Shown here one piece after another: positions 47,903 through 60,373 of a DNA stretch of 64,000 nucleotides (position 1 is the first letter of the stretch; each line of letters starts with the position of its first letter). The stretch spans positions 682,001-746,000 of the forward strand of contig NZ_CP012328.1 in assembly GCF_001262715.1 (NCBI RefSeq). The letters are read 5' to 3'. Made by a program: the position numbers and the translations under genes. This stretch comes from Spiroplasma turonicum. Its GTDB lineage: Bacteria; Bacillota_I; Bacilli_A; Mycoplasmatales; Mycoplasmataceae. Below the pieces are notes generated by a model. The model saw nothing but the letters and a program-made list of their open reading frames with translations. It did no database searches and was not told the DNA's origin.

Positions 47903-49559
47903 TTATATTTTCCTCTTCAATAAAATTCATAACGTCATTTATATTAGAACCTATAACAATATTATTATTAGATTCTATTACTTTACTAAACTCAGAATCA
48001 TTCTCTTTATCTATATAAATATAATTAATATTTACATTTTTATATTTATTTTTTTTAATATCTATTGATGTAAGTAAAGAAGGGCTATGTGAAGATAATA
48101 TTATTTTACAATTCAACTTTTCACATATTTCAAAAAAGATTTCAACTATTTTGTGTTGTCACAATGGGTTTAAAAAATTTTCAACCTCGTCTAAAATAAC
48201 AACTGAGTTTTTTTTAAAAACCCCTGATTTTAACATTAGTATCAAAGCTTGAAAAGTAATTACCCCCTTAGATAAGCTTAATGCATTTATTTCATAATTT
48301 CTTCTACTTAAAAATAAACCATTATTTTTTCTCCTCATAAAAGAGTGGTCAAAATTAGTTATATTAACTATTTTTTCAATTATTAAATCAACTTCATTTT
48401 TATCTGAAAAATAACTTATTAATTCATCATTCAAGTCAAAAGATTCATTTTTAATATTCTTGATTATTGAATTAGGATCTAATTTTTGCAACAGATCTAT
48501 TTCTGGAGAATTAATATTATATATTTTATTCGAATCTATCATATTTGAATTTTTAAATCTAAGTTCGTTAATACTTCTTGAAGATTTATAATTCTCAAAT
48601 GAAAATTTATTTGTTAAAAAATAGTTAAAAGTTTCAATTAAGTTCTCACAATATGTAACATCACTTATTTCATAATTATTTTTTTTTATAATAACATCTA
48701 AATTATCATTATAATTGTTATTAACATAATGATATTCAAAACTAATATCATTATCATCATAAAAAACATTAGTGACTAAATCTGTTGATGTAATTTTTGA
48801 TTTTACATCATTATTAAACATACTTTTTGTAAAACTAGGAACAGTCAAAGATAACAATGTTTTTTTTATGTCTAAATCATTTTTATTCTCTATAATTCAA
48901 TTATAACAAGTATTTAAAATTATGAAAACTTCTTTTAAATTCTTTTGTTGTTTTAGTCTCAAACTTAATATACGAAAGTACCTTTCAGTATTAACATCAC
49001 TAATTAAAATATTGTATAAATTTTGCAAAGGTTCAAAATATTTTTTTAAAAGTAATTTATTATTTTTGTAGTTAATTTCTGATATTTTTTCTTCAATATA
49101 CTGTATCATACTAAGTATATAATTTAAGCTAAACAGCATTTCATTTTCATTTTTAATATTTTCATCAAAAAATATGTACTCATCAGTAAAAAACTCATCA
49201 GTAATGTTATTTGTATTATCTTTACTTTTCATGAATATATCAAACTCTTTAATTAGATTAAAATCATTATTAAAAACTTTCTTTGCTTTAATTTTCTTTT
49301 CTTTGTATAAATTAGGATCTATTTTATAAATATACTTTATTAAAAATTTGAGAGAATTAAAAAATTCAACTAGATTATTATCAAATTCATTATATAAATT
49401 AAATTCTTTTGAAATACTACTACATTTAATTAATGAATATATTAATTTATTTAAGGTACTTTTACCTATATCGTTTTTACCATAAATTACATTCAAATCA
49501 CTTAAATGAACTGTGTTCTGATTACCAAATAGACATAAATTTTTGAAAGATATTTTCAT
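47892..49559 (-). CDS. ABC/AAA-type ATPase (OLD/PtuA-like, no TOPRIM)
   Basis: 555 residues, intact. Walker A is YGKNDIGKST (26-35), a signature-like NALSLSKGVITFQAL lies near 425, Walker B VVILDEVENFLNP near 455, and the H-loop LSSHSPSLL near 487. A long helical insertion between Walker A and the signature is as in SMC/OLD-like ATPases. The protein ends after the ATPase fold, so unlike the gene at 23783 it has no TOPRIM domain; the effector is probably the coupled downstream gene. ATG 49559 has TTGGAG before it. The architecture resembles PtuA-type ATPases of defence systems. The role is inferred from family and coupling. Confidence 0.82.
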
Positions 49560-49710
49560 ATTTTAACTCCAATCATATTATTAATTTATTAAACATATTT
49601 TTAATTAATAATAATTAGATTATACCCTTATATTTTTGATTTATTAATTTTATATATACTTTATGTAAAATATTATGTTATAAGTTTAATTACTTATTTT
49701 TAGAATTAGA

Positions 49711-51180
49711 ATCACGTAATCTAAGTAGACTAAATTATTTTATAAATAGTTGGTTTTTTGATAAAATATATTATATTTCAAAAATTATAGTTTGTTAAAA
49801 TCATCAACTATTTTTTTTAAACGTATCATAAAAATTTTTTATATTATTAAATTTTTAACCATAACTTTTAAAAAACTTTTTTTATACTCATCTATTTAAG
49901 CTTTATGTTGAAACATTACGTTTAAAACCTTTTCTAGACATAAAATGCATTATATTTTTATTTAAATTTACAAATTAATATATTTTTTCACTTGAAAAAG
50001 TTAAATCTCTGTAAGATTGTATTATTTTGTTTGTTTTAGATTTTAATGAATAGTTATTAATTAATTTAAAAACATTTTACACGTTTTTTAAGTTCTCATT
50101 TTTATCAAAATTATATGCAATAATAGTTTTTAAACTCCAATCAGAAGATATCATGCAATTTAATTTTGTTTTATAATAATAATTGCTTAATTCTATTTTT
50201 AGATTTGTACCATCAATTCCAACTACATTAAGTGTATTATAATTCATTTCAATTAGATCATCTCTAACATAATAATTATGTTTTTTTGATTCATTGAAAT
50301 GACTTGTTATTTTTAAACTACTTCTAATAAATAAATTTTTAAAGACTTAAGGTTTTTTATTAAGTTAATCAACTTTTTAAAGACTCTTTCATTTTTATTA
50401 ACATAAATTCATTCCTTTATTAACAAAGACCCTATTTGTAAATTATTAATTGCTATTTTAAAATCTTTAGCTAGGTAACTGAATTTTAAATTTATCAATT
50501 TTAAATTTATTAATAATTGGGATCTTTAGCTTGTATTTGTATATTAAAGTAGGGTTTTATAATTTTATTTTCATTATAAATTTAGAATAAGTGTTTTTAT
50601 GAACTCTAAAATAATTTATTAGTTTATTAGTTCCCATATCAAAATTAGCAACAAAATAATATATTTGTTAACATGCATAATGTTTTTAAGCTTTTGTCGC
50701 CATTATCATAATCTTTTACTTCTTGCTCATTTTCAATAAGTTCATCATTATTGTTGCCGTGCAAGAAGGATTGGACTTTTCCAATATTTCTTTACTCGGT
50801 GTTTCCTGCATTTTTTTCTTCTGTTTCAAACTTTAAACTTTTTTCTGATTTTTATATTGTGTCTTTAAGTATTTATTTTCTTGATTTTTGTCTTTAAGTT
50901 CCTTAGAAATTAAATCTTTTTTTAAATTTTGACTCATTAATTTACCTCTTTGCAATTTTTATTTATGTTGTAAAAATAGCAAGTTTTTAAGGACTTATAT
51001 CAAATTCTTATTAATTGCGATCCTGCTTTAATATTCAAACTTTAGTTATTTTTCTATACTTTCTCCATTTTTATATCTTTCTATAGCTTATTATTTAAAT
51101 TTTCATCATAAAATTTTGGCATTATTATATTTCTACAAAGAATCAATACTTTTATACTGGACTACTTAGCTTCCTTTTGC
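49711..51180 (-). mobile_element. IS-A copy 4 (dead)
   Basis: Ends CTAAGTAGACTAAATTATTT (left) and ACTGGACTACTTAGCTTCC (right), as in copy 3. The transposase sequence can be followed along the whole length (for example VVGIDGTNLKIEL, MSRKGF), but with many stops and indels. Confidence 0.85.
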
Positions 51181-51294
51181 TAAGTATGAAAATTATTATA
51201 ATAAAATCTAACATATTTGTAAAAATAAATTATTTAATTGTTTTAAATTTAATAATAAAAATTAAATTTATTGTGTATCCAGTATAATATTTAT

Positions 51295-52761
51295 TTATTT
51301 CCACAGTTCCTCACCATTGCTATCTGCAACTTTTTTGAATCATTTACCTGACTCTTTTATTTTTCTTTCTCCACTGCCAATTCCATAATCATTTAAATCA
51401 ACATAAATTAATCCATAACGTTTTGACATTTCTTTTGAAGACATGCTTATTAAATCAATTGCAGTTCATATTGTATAACCTATACAATTAACACCATCTT
51501 CATTTATTGCTAAAAGCATATTAGTTAAATGATCTTTTAAATATTCTATTCTATAAATATCATTTAGAATGTTTTTATTATAATCTCACTTTTCATCAAC
51601 ACCAATGCCATTTTCTACAATCATTAAAGGTTTTTTATATCTATAATATAACTCGTTCATAAAAATTCTTAAACCGATTGGATCAATATTTCACCCTCAT
51701 TCTGTTGAATTAAGATGTGGATTAGATAAACCTGATTCAATTAAGATGTCATTATTTGTATAACTTTTACATTTATTTAAAGTTGATGAGTAATATGAAA
51801 ATGTTATATAATCAACTGTATTATTTTTAAGTATGTTTATTTCATCATTTGTATTTTGTAATTTAATATTATTTTTAATAAAATAATTTAACATATACTG
51901 TGGATATTGACCATTTGCTATAACTTCATAGAAGAATCAATTATTTATTTGTGAAGATTTTAAGTTAGCTAATGAGTCTAATGGGTTTGAACTATAAGGA
52001 TAAGTTTGTGCAGCTGCATTCATTGAACCCATCATATTATTTTTATTAATTTCTTTTGCTAACTTAACACAAAGAGCTTGTGCAACAAATTGATTATGTA
52101 CTGCATTATAAAGTTTTTCTAATCGATTATCATCATTTTTTTTAATTAAAAAACCAGCTCCAGTATAACTAGAATGTAAAGTAAGATTTATTTCATTAAA
52201 TCCTATTCAATAATTTGTATATTCATCAAATTCTGTTAAAACAACTTTAGCATATTCTAAAAATTTGTTTATTGCTTCTTTATTTAAAAAACCATTGTAT
52301 TCTTCAAGTAATCAAATTGGATAATCATAATGACAAAGTGTTAAAACAAGTTTGATGTTATTTTTTTTTGCACAATCAAATATTTTTTTATAATGCGTTA
52401 TTGCTTTTGTATTTACAACTCCATCACTTTTTGGAATTATTCTACTCCATGATATAGAAGTTCTAAATGTATTTATACCAACTTGCTTAAATAATTTAAA
52501 ATCTTCTTCATAATTATTATAAAAATCAATTCCTCATCTAAACGGAAATACTGCTTTATTATTATTTTTAATATCATTATATTCTTCATAACTAACTTCT
52601 AATCAATTATGATTAGTATCACTACGATTTAAGTTAGGGTTATATATTTTATAATCGGCAACTGATAAAGATTTTTTATCTTGATCATATGCTCCTTCAT
52701 ATTGTGATGATGCCGCAGCTCCACCAAACATAAAATTTTTTGGGAAAGTATATTTTTTCAT
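51295..52761 (-). CDS. 6-phospho-beta-glucosidase (GH1), second copy
   Basis: 488 residues. GH1 signature [16 protein letters not shown], acid/base Glu in WIGFNEINL (about 190), nucleophile Glu in LMIVENGIG (about 385). It differs clearly from the enzyme at 15474, so it is not a recent duplicate and probably prefers a different phospho-beta-glycoside. ATG 52761 with AAAGGAGTTAATT; the PTS stop overlaps its first codon region (52764), so the two are tightly coupled. No terminator was noted in the roughly 110 bp before the IS. Confidence 0.9.
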
Positions 52762-52763
52762 AA

Positions 52764-55289
52764 TTAACTCCTTTTACTTATAAATTCTTTAATAGATTTT
52801 TTATCGTCTTTAGTAAGACCTCATTCTTTTAAATCTTCATAACCATATGATATATCTACTGAATGTATTGCATTTCAATATCCATTTTTAAAATTTAATA
52901 ATGATTTATAATAACTTATATCTTTTAATTTATTAAAAAATATATCAACATCATTGTTTAAACTATTTATTCTATTATTATAATTATCAATTATTTCTTT
53001 ATTATTAATATTTATCTTTTGTTTTTCTAAAGTAAGTTTTTGTTTTATATCATTTAATGTGTAATTATTATATTTTATTACTAATTCATTTCTTTTTGTT
53101 TCTAGGTTATTTGATTTTTTATTATTTAAATTATTTAATTGTTTAAATAATTTCTTTTTTTGATTCTCTTCTTTTTGTTCAACTTTTAATATTTTATTTT
53201 CGACTTTTGTAATACTTTGACTGTACTTTTCATATTTTGATAAATCAACTTTACAATCTACAAATTTTTTATTTAATGATTCTAACTCTTTTTTAAAAGA
53301 ATCTTTATTGTCAATAATTAATAATGATATATATTTAAATAATTTATTTGAAACTTTTTTAGCATATTTACTTTCTATAATTCTTTCTTTATAAAAAATA
53401 ATGGATAAGATTATTCCTGTTAATAAACTAACTAAAGAACCTATAATAAAATACAATTGATCAATGCCGTCTAACCCCATTGGATATAATACTCCATCAC
53501 CAACAAGTCTTTTAAGTTTAGCACCAAGCATTCCCATAACTATTCCACCAGCAGCTCCTGAAATACAACCAACTAAAAATGGTCTACCTTTAGGAATGTT
53601 TACACTATATAATATAGTTTCAGTTATTCCAAAAGTTGCACTTGGCAACGTTCCAATAATTATAGATTTAAAGTTTCAATTCTTAGTCATTATTAAAACA
53701 CCAATTGCAGCACCTATTTGTCCTCAAACAGCTGCTTGTCCTCCTGGTAAAATTAAACTTTCAGCACCAGTAACACCAGCTAATAATTGTGATTGTAAGG
53801 TTACATAAACAGCTACATGCACACCCATTAAAACCAGTGGTTGAATAATAAATGCAAATATTCCAACACCTAAACCAATAGGTCAATCTTCTACAAATCC
53901 TATTGCTTTTGCAACTCCTATTTCTACAAGAGATAATAATGGTCCTAAGATAAATAGAGTTGGTAAAATTGTAATTATAATTACTAATGGATATCTAAAA
54001 ACTACATCAATAGTAGAAGGCATTCAAGTTTTAATTCATTTATCTACATAAGTTGATAAAAATCCTACTAATATAAAGGGTAATATTGAACCTTCATAAG
54101 ATCTTATTGTAACTGGGAAGTTACCTATATTAAATAAAAATCAACCTGATACTCCATAATTTTTATTTTGAATGTATGTTCCAAATTTATATAAAGATTC
54201 ATCAGTTACACCTTCTTGAAAATAAAATCTAGAAACTAATAATAAACCTAATAATGCACCTAATAAAATATTTCCTCCTAAATATTTGACTGTATTCATA
54301 CAAAAGAATACTCCAACCAATACAAGACCTGTTTTACTTAATATTTTCATTATTGATGAAAACATATCTTTATCATTATTAGCATCAATTAAATTGGTGG
54401 CTGCAAATAAAGCATATATAGCTGATAAAATACCTGATGCAAGTATTATAGGAACATTTGGTGCCATTATAGCTGTTATAACACCTAAAACTCTTTTACT
54501 AAAAGGTGGTTTTATTTTTTGTTCATTATTACTAGTAGTTTGGTTTTGTTTTTTTAAAATCTCATCTTTAACTTTATAACATTCTCCACCAATGACTATT
54601 TGTAACTCTAACCCATTTCAAACAACACCTTTTACTAGTTTATTTTTTTCAATATTTTTACTATTTACTTTATTTTTATCAATGATTGAAAATCTCAATC
54701 TTGTCATGCAGTTATAGACATCTTTATAATTAATATGTCCACCAACATCATTTATAAATTGTTCAGCTGCGAGTTCATATTTACTTTTATACTCTAATAA
54801 ATCAGAGTTATTAGCTTGGATTTTAACTTCTTTGAATGTTATATTGAAGATTACATCACCTTTGTTAACAACACCATAATTAATATTTGTTATTTCATAT
54901 TCTTGATCACCCACAACTGTAATTGGAGTTGCTAAACTAATGTTATTGTCAACTATAAATTTAGTGTCAACATTTACTATTAATGAGTTTAAATTTATTT
55001 TATGATTTTCTTTTACTTTTACTTTAAAAGGCTTACCATTTAATTTGACTGTATCTATACCAATATGCAATAATATTTGATTTTCAAATGATTCATTTTT
55101 TATAAAATATGCATGTTTAGTTTCAAATATTTGAGATAATGTACCTTCTTTAATAACTGAATAAAAATCTTTTTCTTCAGGATAAAATAATATTCCATTT
55201 CCTAAAAATCCTTCTGAGAATACTCCATCTTTTAAATCAGATAGTTTTTCTACTCTACCTTTACAAGGTGCATAAATTTCTATATTCAT
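52764..55289 (-). CDS. PTS beta-glucoside transporter EIIABC with coiled-coil tail, second copy
   Basis: 841 residues, intact. EIIA has H59 and the active H75 in LLHIGIDTV. EIIB has Cys in YNCMTRLRF (about 194) and the GVVWNGLELQIVIGG block. EIIC is about 270-640. The C-terminal coiled coil from about 650 to 800 (KVENKILKVEQKEENQKKK...) is as in the other two EIIABC proteins of the window. AGGAGGTAAAT precedes ATG 55289. It forms an operon with the GH1 gene at 51295. A MerR-like regulator lies upstream in the same direction, separated by a terminator. Confidence 0.88.
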
Positions 55290-55343
55290 ATTTACCTCCT
55301 TAGTATTTTTATATAACTTAAAAACAATATAAACAATATAAAA

Positions 55344-55372
55344 AAAGTACTATCATTATGATAGTACTTTTA
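55344..55372 (-). terminator. strong hairpin between MerR-like gene and PTS
   Basis: AAAAGTACTATCAT-T-ATGATAGTACTTTT, a near-perfect 13-bp stem with T runs on both strands. It ends the regulator transcript; the regulator stop codon lies in its right arm. Confidence 0.85.
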
Positions 55373-56068
55373 ATATTTTGAACATCAAATTAAAGCCTGT
55401 TTAAAAATTTCTGGACCATAATTTAATTTACATCTATTTTTAATTTGTTTAACATATCTTGGATCAGTCGTTCACCATTTAAATAAACATAAAAAATGTA
55501 ATTTATTGTAATTTATAATATTTGATTCTAAAAAATAATTTAATTTTGTAAATAATGAATTTAATTCAGTTATATTGTTATTTTTATTATAAATGTGAAA
55601 TTCCTTAAAAATTGATGATCTTAAGTCTTTAAGTTCCTCTTTCTTAAACTTATCTTGATATCACATCTTTCTAAAATTATATAATTCAAACATAACACCT
55701 CTTCCTAATGATTCAGATTTAAAGTAACCAAAAGTATCTATGTTTATAATTAAAGAATTACTATTTAAAAATGTTTTAAAGTTATTTTCAAAGCAACTTA
55801 ATAAATTATTTTCAGTAATTAGAAAATAATTAAACATTTTATAAATATCGATATCTTTCATATTATCAAAAATTATTTTGATATCATCTAAACTAAATCC
55901 TATATATTGTAAAAACTTTATTTTATAAAGTTTTATTAATTCATAGTCATTCATTTCTAGTTTATTGTCAATTATAGAACTATTTAACAATTTCTTATCT
56001 ACATAATTTTTAATTTGTTTTAAAGAGCTATTAGTCTTGTGTCTAATGATTTTACTATTGTATTTCAT
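55370..56068 (-). CDS. MerR-like transcriptional regulator
   Basis: 232 residues. The N-terminal part has the MerR pattern: ELIKLYKIKFLQYIGFSLDDIKIIFDN (about 43-70), the recognition and dimer helices of this family, although the first helix-turn-helix is diverged (SSLKQIKNYVDKKLL). The C-terminal 140 residues (LYNFRKMWYQDKFKKEEL, HFLCLFKWWTTDPRYVKQI) resemble the ligand-binding TipAS-like domain of MerR proteins. It is encoded upstream of, and parallel to, the beta-glucoside PTS operon, which it may control. The ligand is unknown. Confidence 0.65.
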
Positions 56069-56152
56069 AATTTTATTTTATATAAATTTATATGAATATT
56101 TATAATTTATATTCTTAATTCAGAATATTTTTAAATTTAAATTTGGTTAATG

Positions 56153-59093
56153 GTTCTACTACTAAATAATTTTACAGGGTACCATAACAAATGTTAAGTA
56201 TGTTATTAATTGTTAAGAGTTCTACTACTACATAATTTTACAGGGTACCATAACTTTTGTCTTCTTTACTATAAGCAACATTATGTTCTACTACTACATA
56301 ATTTTACAGGGTACCATAACCATCACTTCCATCATTTTGCATTTTGTAAAGTTCTACTACTACATAATTTTACAGGGTACCATAACGCAAACTTAATTCA
56401 TAATTAGAATTAACTGGTTCTACTACTACATAATTTTACAGGGTACCATAACAGTAGAATCTTAATAAAATTTGATTAACATGTTCTACTACTACATAAT
56501 TTTACAGGGTACCATAACTACAAGTCAATATTAAACTGTGAGTTTCTGGTTCTACTACTACATAATTTTACAGGGTACCATAACTAAAAACTTAAATAGT
56601 CTAAATGACTTAATGTTCTACTACTACATAATTTTACAGGGTACCATAACAAACCAACTTTTTTATTGTTTTTGGTTAATGTTCTACTACTACATAATTT
56701 TACAGGGTACCATAACAAGTATTAAGTAAAGCAAGGTCATTAAAAGGTTCTACTACTACATAATTTTACAGGGTACCATAACGTTCTGCAAAATTATCAT
56801 ATAATTTAATAGGTTCTACTACTACATAATTTTACAGGGTACCATAACCAGATAAACAATATTGGAGTAGAAATATTAGTTCTACTACTACATAATTTTA
56901 CAGGGTACCATAACCGTCTAACACATAAAACAAATATTTCAAAAGTTCTACTACTACATAATTTTACAGGGTACCATAACTCATTTGCTTAATTATAGGC
57001 ATTGGTTTTGGTTCTACTACTACATAATTTTACAGGGTACCATAACTTTGGTGAATTTATTAGTTAATCATTGGACGTTCTACTACTACATAATTTTACA
57101 GGGTACCATAACTACTTTCACGTATTTTTTTGGCTTCACTGTGTTCTACTACTACATAATTTTACAGGGTACCATAACATTGTTCCGGTGATAAAGTGAT
57201 TTCGTAAAGTTCTACTACTACATAATTTTACAGGGTACCATAACCAGTTATTAATCTTTCTTTTTTGCCCTCCAGTTCTACTACTACATAATTTTACAGG
57301 GTACCATAACACAATGGGTTGGAAGCTAGAAACAATGGTGGTTCTACTACTACATAATTTTACAGGGTACCATAACCAAATCCTGTTGATGCTTTTGATT
57401 TAATTAGTTCTACTACTACATAATTTTACAGGGTACCATAACAACGCTATTGTAGTTGTTATTGCTTGTAATGTTCTACTACTACATAATTTTACAGGGT
57501 ACCATAACGTGGTGCTTAAACCTTTTTAATTGGTTGTGGTTCTACTACTACATAATTTTACAGGGTACCATAACTTTACTTCTAAATCAAATTCTAATTC
57601 TAAAGTTCTACTACTACATAATTTTACAGGGTACCATAACGGTTAGACTGTTTTGTGAGTTTGTCTGCTAGTTCTACTACTACATAATTTTACAGGGTAC
57701 CATAACTTTCTAACCATTTTTAACATGTTTTCATTGGTTCTACTACTACATAATTTTACAGGGTACCATAACGTGGAAAACTATATAAAAATACAGTGTA
57801 CGGTTCTACTACTACATAATTTTACAGGGTACCATAACAAATTAACTTTTTTGGTTATTTTGGTTAATGTTCTACTACTACATAATTTTACAGGGTACCA
57901 TAACATTAAAAGCAGAAACTCACAGTTTAATATTGTTCTACTACTACATAATTTTACAGGGTACCATAACTTGTTTATAGAAAGATTTTCAAAGTTAAAA
58001 GTTCTACTACTACATAATTTTACAGGGTACCATAACTATTTGCATAAAATGTTTCAAAAGTACGTTGTTCTACTACTACATAATTTTACAGGGTACCATA
58101 ACAATTATTATTGTTAACAACTTTATATAAAAGTTCTACTACTACATAATTTTACAGGGTACCATAACGTGCTTTGTCATTGTGTATAGTCTCCTAAAGT
58201 TCTACTACTACATAATTTTACAGGGTACCATAACAGGTTGGTATTAATAGTAAAATAAAAAAACTGTTCTACTACTACATAATTTTACAGGGTACCATAA
58301 CAAATGATAAGACACTTTTTTAGTTTTTAACGTTCTACTACTACATAATTTTACAGGGTACCATAACTTTTCAGTTTCATTTGGAAATAGCACTTTTGTT
58401 CTACTACTACATAATTTTACAAGGTACCATAACACACATTTGGCAATTCTACTTCTTTGCTAGGTTCTACTACTACATAATTTTACAGGGTACCATAACC
58501 AGATGTTAAAAATAATGTTGATAGTGTTTGTTCTACTACTACATAATTTTACAGGGTACCATAACACGCAGAGGATGAGTTAAATTCTTTAATAGGTTCT
58601 ACTACTACATAATTTTACAGGGTACCATAACCAATACGACTGTTATTGAAAATATGTCTACGTTCTACTACTACATAATTTTACAGGGTACCATAACTCA
58701 TTGTAGAGTTTTAATAAATGTTGAGTTGTTCTACTACTACATAATTTTACAGGGTACCATAACGTTTTAAGGTTGTTAAATTTAATGCAAATAGTTCTAC
58801 TACTACATAATTTTACAGGGTACCATAACAATATAGTTATGGTTATGAGCAACCAGTTTGTTCTACTACTACATAATTTTACAGGGTACCATAACGTATC
58901 TTGGTTCATTGTTTGGCTAAAATATGTTCTACTACTACATAATTTTACAGGGTACCATAACGTATAGGTTCAGGTCTATTTTCTGCTGCAAGTTCTACTA
59001 CTACATAATTTTACAGGGTACCATAACTCCTTTAAGTAATTTTTTTCTATAATTTCTGTTCTACTACTACATAATTTTACAGGGTACCATAAC
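56153..59093 (-). CRISPR. type II-A CRISPR array, 45 repeats / 44 spacers
   Basis: 36-bp repeats every 66 bp. On the plus strand they begin GTTCTACTACTACATAATTT and end ACAGGGTACCATAAC. Spacers are 30 nt, except one of 31 (58235-58265). The array is transcribed from the minus strand, as shown by the anti-repeat in the tracrRNA (61331-61356) and by the leader on the right. The farthest repeat (56153) carries a C-to-A change, as expected of the oldest, trailer-end repeat; the repeat at 58398 has a single G-to-A change (ACAAGG). All other repeats look identical, so the array is active or recent. Two spacers (56519-56548 and 57905-57934) overlap in opposite orientation. Confidence 0.98.
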
Positions 59094-59150
59094 CTCAAAT
59101 CAAGTCTTTTTAGTTAATTTTTATAAGTTTATAATATATTGGAAAACGGG
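59094..59150 (-). promoter_or_regulatory. CRISPR leader
   Basis: Directly before the first repeat the minus strand reads GACTTGATTTGAG. The ATTTGAG ending is the known leader-anchoring element used by type II-A Cas1-Cas2 for integration. Only 27 bp separate the repeat from the csn2 stop at 59121, so the rest of the leader and any promoter lie inside the csn2 3' end. Confidence 0.75.
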
Positions 59151-60050
59151 ATAGTTTAAATCTATTAACTTGTTGTTAAAATTAATTATAATTTTATATA
59201 TATTTTCTAGTAATTCAGCTTTAAATTTATCTAAATTATCTGTATTAGAGAAATTCATATAAAACTTTAAATCATCATAAATATTTGAGAAATCAATGAA
59301 ATTATTATTAATATATAATTTTAAATTTCAATAATCAATATAATCTTCAGTTAAAAATTTATCTGTTATTATTATATAGTTTTTTAGGTTTAATATTTCA
59401 TCAAAATAATCTTTCATGCTATTGTAGTCTAAACCAAAAAAAGGATTTATAAAAATAAAGAATAAATTTTTATCTTCGATAACTAAAAGCAATTTTAATA
59501 TTTCAATATATATACTTCTTAATTTTTTTTGATTTAATAAAACAACGTTATCATTATCGTTTTTATGGCTAATCTCTAATATTGTTTGTTCTGCGATATA
59601 ATTAATTATCTGATCTTGTATTAAATAATTAAAATTGAGTTCAAATTTATTATTCAAATTATTTAATAAGTTTTCAAGAACTTTAATTTCACATAAATCA
59701 ATCGTATTAATAAAACTAAATAAATTAGTTATACTCTCAGAAGAAAATGCATTATATTTTAAACATAATATAATTAAATCTTTTAGAATACTTTTATTAC
59801 CACCGCAAATATCTTTTGAAAATTCGAGAAAAGAAGGTATTCTAACCAATTTACAGTTACTTTTATCTATTTGAATGTCGTTTTTACTCATACTTATATC
59901 ATAATCACTTGTAGAAAATTTATTTGAAAATATTAAACTTAAACAGTTATTAATATCTTCTATCATCTCAATATCATTTAATAAAAAGATATTTTTATCA
60001 AGAAATGTAAATGTATAATTTTTATTCGTTATTTTGTTTGTAATTTTCAT
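59121..60050 (-). CDS. csn2: Csn2, long form
   Basis: 309 residues, longer than the roughly 220 of the classical Csn2. It is a ring-forming DNA-end-binding protein needed for spacer acquisition in type II-A systems. Identified from position (last cas gene, before the array) and from the Csn2-like pattern NDIEMIEDINNCLSLIF near the N-terminus and LFFIFINPFFGLD near 195. ATG 60050 shares one base with the cas2 stop (TAATG). One TGA (at 59328) is read as Trp. The sequence is otherwise diverged, as usual for this family. Confidence 0.8.
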
Positions 60051-60373
60051 TATATTTCGATCAATCTCCTATCATCAATTATTAATTCTTCATTACTTTT
60101 TTTACCAACAACTACTTTTATATTTTGATATTGTTTTTCTGTTATTGTTAAAAATCTTACATTTCCTAATTTTGGAAGAAATTTATTAATTCTTTTAATT
60201 ACAAAGTCTACAGACTCTTTATTGTAACAAACCTTTGAATATATTGAATATTGCATCATATGAAAGCCTTCTTTGAATAAATTATTTCTAAATGTATTAT
60301 ACGATCTTACATTTTGTTTAGTATCAAAAGGTAAATCATAAAAGACCATTAATCTCATGTATCTATAACTCAT
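60050..60373 (-). CDS. cas2: Cas2
   Basis: 107 residues. The start MSYRYMRLMVFYDLP matches the conserved N-terminus of type II Cas2 proteins, with the Asp of the ferredoxin-like core (FYDLP). It forms the integrase complex with Cas1. ATG 60373 overlaps the cas1 stop by 11 bases, and the stop overlaps csn2, so cas1-cas2-csn2 are one coupled operon. Confidence 0.95.
   Translation of the reverse strand: MSYRYMRLMVFYDLPFDTKQNVRSYNTFRNNLFKEGFHMMQYSIYSKVCYNKESVDFVIKRINKFLPKLGNVRFLTITEKQYQNIKVVVGKKSNEELIIDDRRLIEI

Noticed and set aside
56210-58967. Several frames with repeated HNFTGYHN, YYYIILQGTIT or WYPVKLCSSRT peptides
   Set aside because: They are translations of the CRISPR repeats, not proteins.
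56153-59093. Array transcribed from the plus strand
   Set aside because: The tracrRNA anti-repeat, the ATTTGAG leader end on the right and the degenerate repeat on the left all show minus-strand transcription.
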